A stretch of DNA of 64,000 bases from Corynebacterium kroppenstedtii (lineage in GTDB: Bacteria > Actinomycetota > Actinomycetes > Mycobacteriales > Mycobacteriaceae), in the NCBI RefSeq assembly GCF_016894245.1, contig NZ_CP069792.1:2046001-2110000 (forward strand), read 5' to 3'. This document shows positions 58,848 through 64,000 of this stretch, piece by piece. Every line of letters begins with the position of its first letter. Position 1 is the first letter of the stretch. Made by a program: the position numbers and the translations under genes. Under the pieces are notes generated by a model. That model saw only the letters and a program-made list of their open reading frames with translations, was not told the origin of the DNA and made no database searches.

Positions 58848-59702
58848 ATGCTTCGCGTCGCCGTTCCCAACAAGGGTTCCCTGTCTCAGACTGCCACCCA
58901 CATTTTGGAGGAAGCGGGGTACAAAATGCGCCGAGACTCCAAAGATCTCACGTCATGGGACGCACAAAACGACGTGGAATTTTTCTTCCTCCGCCCCAAA
59001 GATATCGCTATCTACGTCGCCAAAGGCCACCTCGATCTAGGAATCACCGGCCGCGACTTAGCTGCGGATTCTGCTGCGAATGGGGTGGATGAACTCCTCG
59101 CCCTTGGCTTCGGCGCGTCGACCTTCCGCTACGCGGCCCCCGAGAATGAGGAGTGGAATCTCAACAAGATCGAGGGAAAGCGCATCGCGACGAGCTATCC
59201 GCATCTGGTCAGTGCAGATCTCGCAAAGCGGGGCATCCAGGCCGACGTTATCCGATTGGATGGGGCGGTAGAGATTTCCATCCGTCTCGGGGTAGCTGAC
59301 ATCATCGCTGATGTTGTCTCCACGGGACGAACTCTGCGCCAACAGGGGTTGTCGCCGTTTGGGGACGTGATTTGTAGATCCGAGGCCATCATTGTCGGCC
59401 GGCATAATCAGCCCGTTACTGATGAACACCAGATCCTCTTGCGACGGATTGAGGGCATTCTGCATGCGAAGAATTACCTCATGATTGATTACAACTGCCC
59501 GAAGTCGCTCCTGGCTGAGGCTACCAAGCTCACACCTGGTTTATCTGCGCCCACTGTTTCACCACTTGCCGACGATGACTGGGTCGCGGTCCGCGCGATG
59601 GCTCCGCGCAAGGACGCTAACCAACTTATGGACCGCTTATCGGCATTGGGTGCGGAAGCAATTCTGGCAACGGATATTCGTATTGCACGCCTTACTCGGT
59701 AA
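58848..59702 (+). CDS. hisG: ATP phosphoribosyltransferase, long form
   Basis: First enzyme of histidine synthesis. The N-terminus [26 protein letters not shown] and the PRPP loop [25 protein letters not shown] are present. The length (284) and the C-terminal segment ([45 protein letters not shown]) show the feedback-regulated long form with the ACT-like domain. AGGAG precedes the ATG. Confidence 0.96.
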   Translation: MLRVAVPNKGSLSQTATHILEEAGYKMRRDSKDLTSWDAQNDVEFFFLRPKDIAIYVAKGHLDLGITGRDLAADSAANGVDELLALGFGASTFRYAAPENEEWNLNKIEGKRIATSYPHLVSADLAKRGIQADVIRLDGAVEISIRLGVADIIADVVSTGRTLRQQGLSPFGDVICRSEAIIVGRHNQPVTDEHQILLRRIEGILHAKNYLMIDYNCPKSLLAEATKLTPGLSAPTVSPLADDDWVAVRAMAPRKDANQLMDRLSALGAEAILATDIRIARLTR

Positions 59703-59753
59703 ACGCGCCTATGTTATTCAGTGGTCACACGAACGTCTGCACAGCGCGTGGCG

Positions 59754-60602
59754 CTAGTTCCGCGCGTCGTCAGGCCACCCCGGATAGAGCAGTTCCGTTC
59801 CACCTTTGGCGGGACAAAGAGACTGAAAAGAGCACCAATCGCACAGTTTGGATTCTTTGGGCAGAAACCGGCCCATCTTCCCGTCGCGGGTGATCTTCGA
59901 CCATAGGTCGCCAATATCCCGTTCGAAGTACTCCAACTCCACCTGGGAAGGGGCCAGGTACATAGAATCCATCACCTTGAGGTACATGAGGCGGAGTTGC
60001 GTCGGGATGATATTGAATAAACGCCAGTACACAAGCGCATAAAACCGCATTTGGAATACGGCCTGCTGGCTAAACCGCGGTATAGGTTTCTTGCCAGTTT
60101 TGTAATCGACCACGCGGATTTCTCCTGTCGGAGCAACGTCGACACGATCAATGAACCCTCGCACGGGAACGCCATTAGGCAGCGTGGTGTCCACCAACAT
60201 TTCGCACTCGTCAGCGTCGAAGTTTTCGGGGTTTTCCATGGCGAAATACCCCTTCAAGAGGGACCGGCATTCCACTAAGAAGGGGAAAAGCTTGTCATCA
60301 GGAACGAGTTTCCTTAGGTCCGGATCCTTGTCAACCATCTGTGCCCAATGCGGTTTGAGCATTTTGGTGGCTTTGGGATACGTGCGCTCTGGACGTGGTT
60401 GGCCGTACATATTCTCTAATACAGCGTGCACTAAAGTGCCCTTGACCTGCGCAACCGTCTTTGGCTCAGGAAGCCGATCAATGGCACGATACCGGTACAA
60501 AAGAGGGCACTGCCGGTAATCTCCTGCCCGGGAGGGGGATAAAGCCATACGACGTCGAGCACTCATGATCCATGACCCTAGCGCATCACCGTCGTCGCCC
60601 AT
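59754..60602 (-). CDS. RecB-family (Cas4/AddB-like) exonuclease
   Basis: 282 residues with a PD-(D/E)XK nuclease core: GTLVHAVLE, GFIDRVDVAPTGEIRVVDYKTGK (catalytic D, D, K) and QAVFQMRFYALVYW. Cysteines at about 32 (RQCPLLYRYR) and CDWCSFQSLCP near the C-terminus form the Fe-S staple of this family. It acts on DNA, in repair by inference. The start could be ATG 60602 or the later MSARRRM (60566). It is divergent from trmI with overlapping -10 boxes. Confidence 0.9.
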   Translation of the reverse strand: MGDDGDALGSWIMSARRRMALSPSRAGDYRQCPLLYRYRAIDRLPEPKTVAQVKGTLVHAVLENMYGQPRPERTYPKATKMLKPHWAQMVDKDPDLRKLVPDDKLFPFLVECRSLLKGYFAMENPENFDADECEMLVDTTLPNGVPVRGFIDRVDVAPTGEIRVVDYKTGKKPIPRFSQQAVFQMRFYALVYWRLFNIIPTQLRLMYLKVMDSMYLAPSQVELEYFERDIGDLWSKITRDGKMGRFLPKESKLCDWCSFQSLCPAKGGTELLYPGWPDDARN

Positions 60603-60610
60603 GCACCCCG

Positions 60611-60617
60611 TAGACTA
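60611..60617. promoter_or_regulatory. Overlapping divergent -10 elements
   Basis: TAGACTA reads TAGACT on the plus strand (60611-60616) and TAGTCT on the minus strand (60617-60612). Both fit TANNNT, so one 7-bp element could serve both trmI and the nuclease gene. The minus-strand ATG is 9 nt from its box. Confidence 0.5.
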
Positions 60618-60634
60618 TCCGTGAGCTACCGTGA

Positions 60635-61519
<885 letters not shown>

Positions 61520-61671
61520 TTATCTCAGAGGTATCTATCTCGAGGAATGGCACGCGATGAGGATGTATGACGAAGCCATACATCCAGGTGAGCCTGGGCT
61601 TAGCATTCGCCCTCAAAGAGGTTAGAACCGACACCGATAGAGAGCTTGATTGTCTTTGTAGACTGGTAGTT

Positions 61672-63390
61672 ATGACGACAGCTTCACAACAAACCTCATC
61701 CCACAGCACACCACCGAGCACCGCGCGAAAGGACGGCAACAGCGAAGCGACCCCGTCGCTGAAAGAATTACAATTAGCCAATCGGACCTTAGGTACACGA
61801 AACGCCAAGCTTGTCGAGATGCTGAAGGCATCACGCGACAAATTAGACGCTCTTAATGAACAAATCCGGGCATTGTCCGATCCGCCGAGTACGTACGGAA
61901 CCCTCCTAGAACTTAATCCCGGTGGGCATTCCGCCGAAGTATTTACGTCTAATCGACGGATGCGTTTAGTGGTTGCTCCCGGGGTGGATACCTCGCAGTT
62001 AACGCCCGGCGCGCTCGTTCGTTTAGGAGAGGGGCAGGAAGTCGTCGAACATTGTGGTTTTAGTGATTTCGGCGATATCGCTGTGGTTAAAGAGTTTCTA
62101 CCCGGCGGCTCCCGGGTCGTCGTCGCTGATACGATGGGCGATTTGCGCGTCCTCAAGATTGCTGCGCCACTCTACGAGTTGTGGTCGCAGAAAAACGTCG
62201 GCGCAGGGGATCAGGTGCTCGTTGATTACCGGGCGGGCTACGCCTTCGAATCCATCCCGAAGGCCGACGTCGAAAATCTTATTTTGGAAGAAATCCCCGA
62301 GGTGTCCTATGAGGACATTGGGGGTCTGCATAACCAAATTGAGATGATTCATGACGCTGTTGAGCTGCCCTTCACTCATCCTGACTTGTATCGGAAGTTT
62401 GATCTCCAGCCGCCGAAGGGCGTTTTGCTCTATGGCCCACCTGGCTGCGGAAAAACGTTGATTGCCAAGGCTGTGGCCCATTCGTTAGCGGAAAAAATGG
62501 GTAGTGGGGGAGAGAGTTACTTCCTGAACATTAAGGGCCCGGAGCTGCTCAATAAGTTTGTGGGCGAAACGGAGCGGCAGATTCGGCAGATTTTCGACCG
62601 TGCTCGATCGATCGCTGAGGACGGGCGGCCGGTCATCGTGTTCTTCGATGAAATGGATGCGATCTTTAGGACTCGTGGCTCGGGTATTTCCTCCGACCTA
62701 GAAAATACCGTTGTTCCACAGCTTCTGTCTGAAATCGACGGGGTTGAGGACCTGCGCAATGTCATTGTTATTGGTGCCTCTAACCGTGAGGAAATGATCG
62801 ATCCGGCTATTCTTCGGCCGGGTCGGTTGGATGTGAAGATCCGCGTTGAGCGTCCCGATGAAAAATCGGCGCGGGAAATCGCAGAGCTATATCTTGTGGA
62901 TACGCTTCCGTTGGATCCGGCCCTGGTTGAGGAAACTGGAGACCGGCATGCTGCTGTGGCTGCGCTGATCGATGAGCTCAGTAGTCGGATGTATGCCCAG
63001 CACTCGGATAATGAATTTGTTGAGCTCACTTTCGTGGATGGTAGCCGCGAGGTGCTCTATTACCGTGACTTCGCCTCTGGCGCGATGATTGCCAATATCG
63101 TCGACCGCGCAAAGAAGAATGCGCTGAAACGAGCGTTAGCGTCGGGGCAGCCTGACAATCATGGTGTCTCACTCGAGGATGTCAGAACGGCAGTTGACCA
63201 GGAGTTCGCTGAAAATGATGACCTCCCCAACACCGCCAATCCCGACGAATGGGCACGGATCTCTGGGCGAACAGGCCAGCGTGTCACAGAGGTAACGGTG
63301 GCGCGCCACAACCGGAAGACCACAACCGTGACAGAGGCGACCGAGCCAGCAGATACCGATTCGGGCAAAGGACATACCGATGCTTCATAA
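61672..63390 (+). CDS. arc: AAA+ ATPase forming ring-shaped complexes (ARC/Mpa)
   Basis: Hexameric unfoldase of the pupylation pathway. An N-terminal coiled coil ([34 protein letters not shown]), OB-like domains and an AAA+ module with [29 protein letters not shown] and [20 protein letters not shown] are intact. The C-terminus is Thr/Asp/His-rich and ends KGHTDAS, without the GQYL tail that docks mycobacterial Mpa to the 20S proteasome. This agrees with the absence of a proteasome in Corynebacterium. ATG 61672 has TAGACT ending 7 nt upstream; the frame start at 61567 is rejected. It overlaps dop by 11 nt. Confidence 0.95.
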   Translation: MTTASQQTSSHSTPPSTARKDGNSEATPSLKELQLANRTLGTRNAKLVEMLKASRDKLDALNEQIRALSDPPSTYGTLLELNPGGHSAEVFTSNRRMRLVVAPGVDTSQLTPGALVRLGEGQEVVEHCGFSDFGDIAVVKEFLPGGSRVVVADTMGDLRVLKIAAPLYELWSQKNVGAGDQVLVDYRAGYAFESIPKADVENLILEEIPEVSYEDIGGLHNQIEMIHDAVELPFTHPDLYRKFDLQPPKGVLLYGPPGCGKTLIAKAVAHSLAEKMGSGGESYFLNIKGPELLNKFVGETERQIRQIFDRARSIAEDGRPVIVFFDEMDAIFRTRGSGISSDLENTVVPQLLSEIDGVEDLRNVIVIGASNREEMIDPAILRPGRLDVKIRVERPDEKSAREIAELYLVDTLPLDPALVEETGDRHAAVAALIDELSSRMYAQHSDNEFVELTFVDGSREVLYYRDFASGAMIANIVDRAKKNALKRALASGQPDNHGVSLEDVRTAVDQEFAENDDLPNTANPDEWARISGRTGQRVTEVTVARHNRKTTTVTEATEPADTDSGKGHTDAS

Positions 63391-64000
63391 CCAACCCAGA
63401 GTGATAGGGACAGAAACCGAATTCGGGATTTCGTGTCCCGAGAACCCCGCAGTCAGCCCTATTCTGACCTCGACGGCCGCTGTCATGTCGTATGCCGACG
63501 CGCTGGGGCTCGGTGCTCGGCGGACGCGCTGGGATTATGAGCCTGAATCGCCTCTTCGTGACGCGCGCGGGTTTGATCTTCGTCGATACGCTATGAATCA
63601 CGCGCCCGTGTTGGAACCCAATGCTATGGGCGCGGCAAATATCATTCTGCGCAATGGCGCACGGTTCTATGTGGATCACGCGCACCCGGAGTATTCATCT
63701 CCCGAGGTCACAGATGCGTTGTCGGCGGTGATCTGGGATAAAGCCGGTGAGATCATTATGCACCGGGCTGCGCGCGCTGCTACGCAGGCCGGCATCGGGC
63801 AAGATCAGGATCATTGGGATCTCAAGACCTACAAGAACAATGTGGACGGCAAAGGTGCCTCATACGGAACCCATGAGAACTACCTGTATCGCCGCGACAC
63901 AGATATGGCCACGATTGAACAAGGACTGATCCCTTTCTTCGTGACGCGCCAGATTATGACTGGAGCTGGTCGCGTCGGCCTTGGGCAGCAGGGGGATACT
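63380..64000 (+). CDS. dop: Deamidase/depupylase Dop, N-terminal part
   Basis: The frame from ATG 63380 (overlapping arc) stays open to the window edge, 207 codons. It begins [21 protein letters not shown], the ATP/Mg-binding start of the Dop/PafA carboxylate-amine ligase family, and continues [32 protein letters not shown] and [21 protein letters not shown]. The sequence fits Dop better than PafA. Dop deamidates Pup to Glu form and removes Pup from substrates. The pup and pafA genes would be expected to the right. Confidence 0.92.
   Translation, partial: MLHNQPRVIGTETEFGISCPENPAVSPILTSTAAVMSYADALGLGARRTRWDYEPESPLRDARGFDLRRYAMNHAPVLEPNAMGAANIILRNGARFYVDHAHPEYSSPEVTDALSAVIWDKAGEIIMHRAARAATQAGIGQDQDHWDLKTYKNNVDGKGASYGTHENYLYRRDTDMATIEQGLIPFFVTRQIMTGAGRVGLGQQGDT

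Overview
The window is a chromosomal segment of an actinobacterium of the order Corynebacteriales, most probably Corynebacterium. The evidence is a conserved gene neighbourhood (tkt-tal-zwf-opcA, divergent ctaB, ctaA, mptB, sufR-sufBDC-sufS-sufU-sufT, acn-acnR, NlpC/P60-hemH, mutAB-meaB, mshC-metH, hisE-hisG, trmI-arc-dop), polyprenol-phosphomannose mannosyltransferase MptB, mycothiol ligase MshC, Arc/Dop of the pupylation pathway, many GTG starts, and many genes that look leaderless with a TANNNT -10 box 6-8 nt before the start codon. By eye G+C is moderate (mid to high fifties). The species cannot be fixed from the sequence alone. Synteny statements are from memory, not from a search.

Layout. 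1-5.7 kb: minus-strand pentose-phosphate operon tkt-tal-zwf-opcA (opcA cut by the window edge). 6.1-8.3 kb: convergent heme O and heme A synthases (ctaB, ctaA) with a GC-rich hairpin between them. 8.4-12.2 kb: ABC-2 exporter pair and MptB. 12.4-19.4 kb: SUF iron-sulfur assembly operon under SufR, with a strong internal terminator between sufC and sufS. 19.5-25.8 kb: a single-chain lycopene-cyclase-like flavoprotein, an ABC-F ATPase, an atypical SDR, a class I amidotransferase, and a UPF0210/ACT pair. 25.9-29.5 kb: acnR and aconitase with a textbook AcnR operator. 29.3-30.4 kb: a 1-kb non-coding block. 30.4-38.2 kb: a greatly expanded NlpC/P60 wall hydrolase, ferrochelatase, two conserved unknowns, an NfeD/SPFH pair and an HTH protein. 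38.3-45.1 kb: TVP38-family membrane protein and the methylmalonyl-CoA mutase cluster mutA-mutB-meaB. 45.1-48.1 kb: tRNA-Leu(GAG) followed by an AT-rich, apparently acquired two-gene unit (lipoprotein plus a WXG/PPE-like helical protein with a long low-complexity tail). 48.1-51.1 kb: PEBP, pyrD, lipoprotein. 51.2-59.7 kb: uppP, mshC, metH, HAD phosphatase, hisE, hisG. 59.7-64 kb: RecB-type nuclease, trmI, arc and the start of dop.

How it fits together. Most of the window is core metabolism: NADPH and pentose supply, heme A for cytochrome oxidase, Fe-S assembly feeding aconitase and other Fe-S proteins, propionate/methylmalonyl-CoA and methionine metabolism (both cobalamin-dependent), cell-envelope building (MptB, UppP, NlpC/P60) and mycothiol. 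No insertion sequence, prophage, CRISPR array or plasmid feature was seen. The best candidate for something new is the tRNA-Leu-adjacent unit at 45.5-48.1 kb. Next are the regulatory architecture around acn/NlpC, the mid-operon suf terminator, and the extended UppP and NlpC/P60 proteins.
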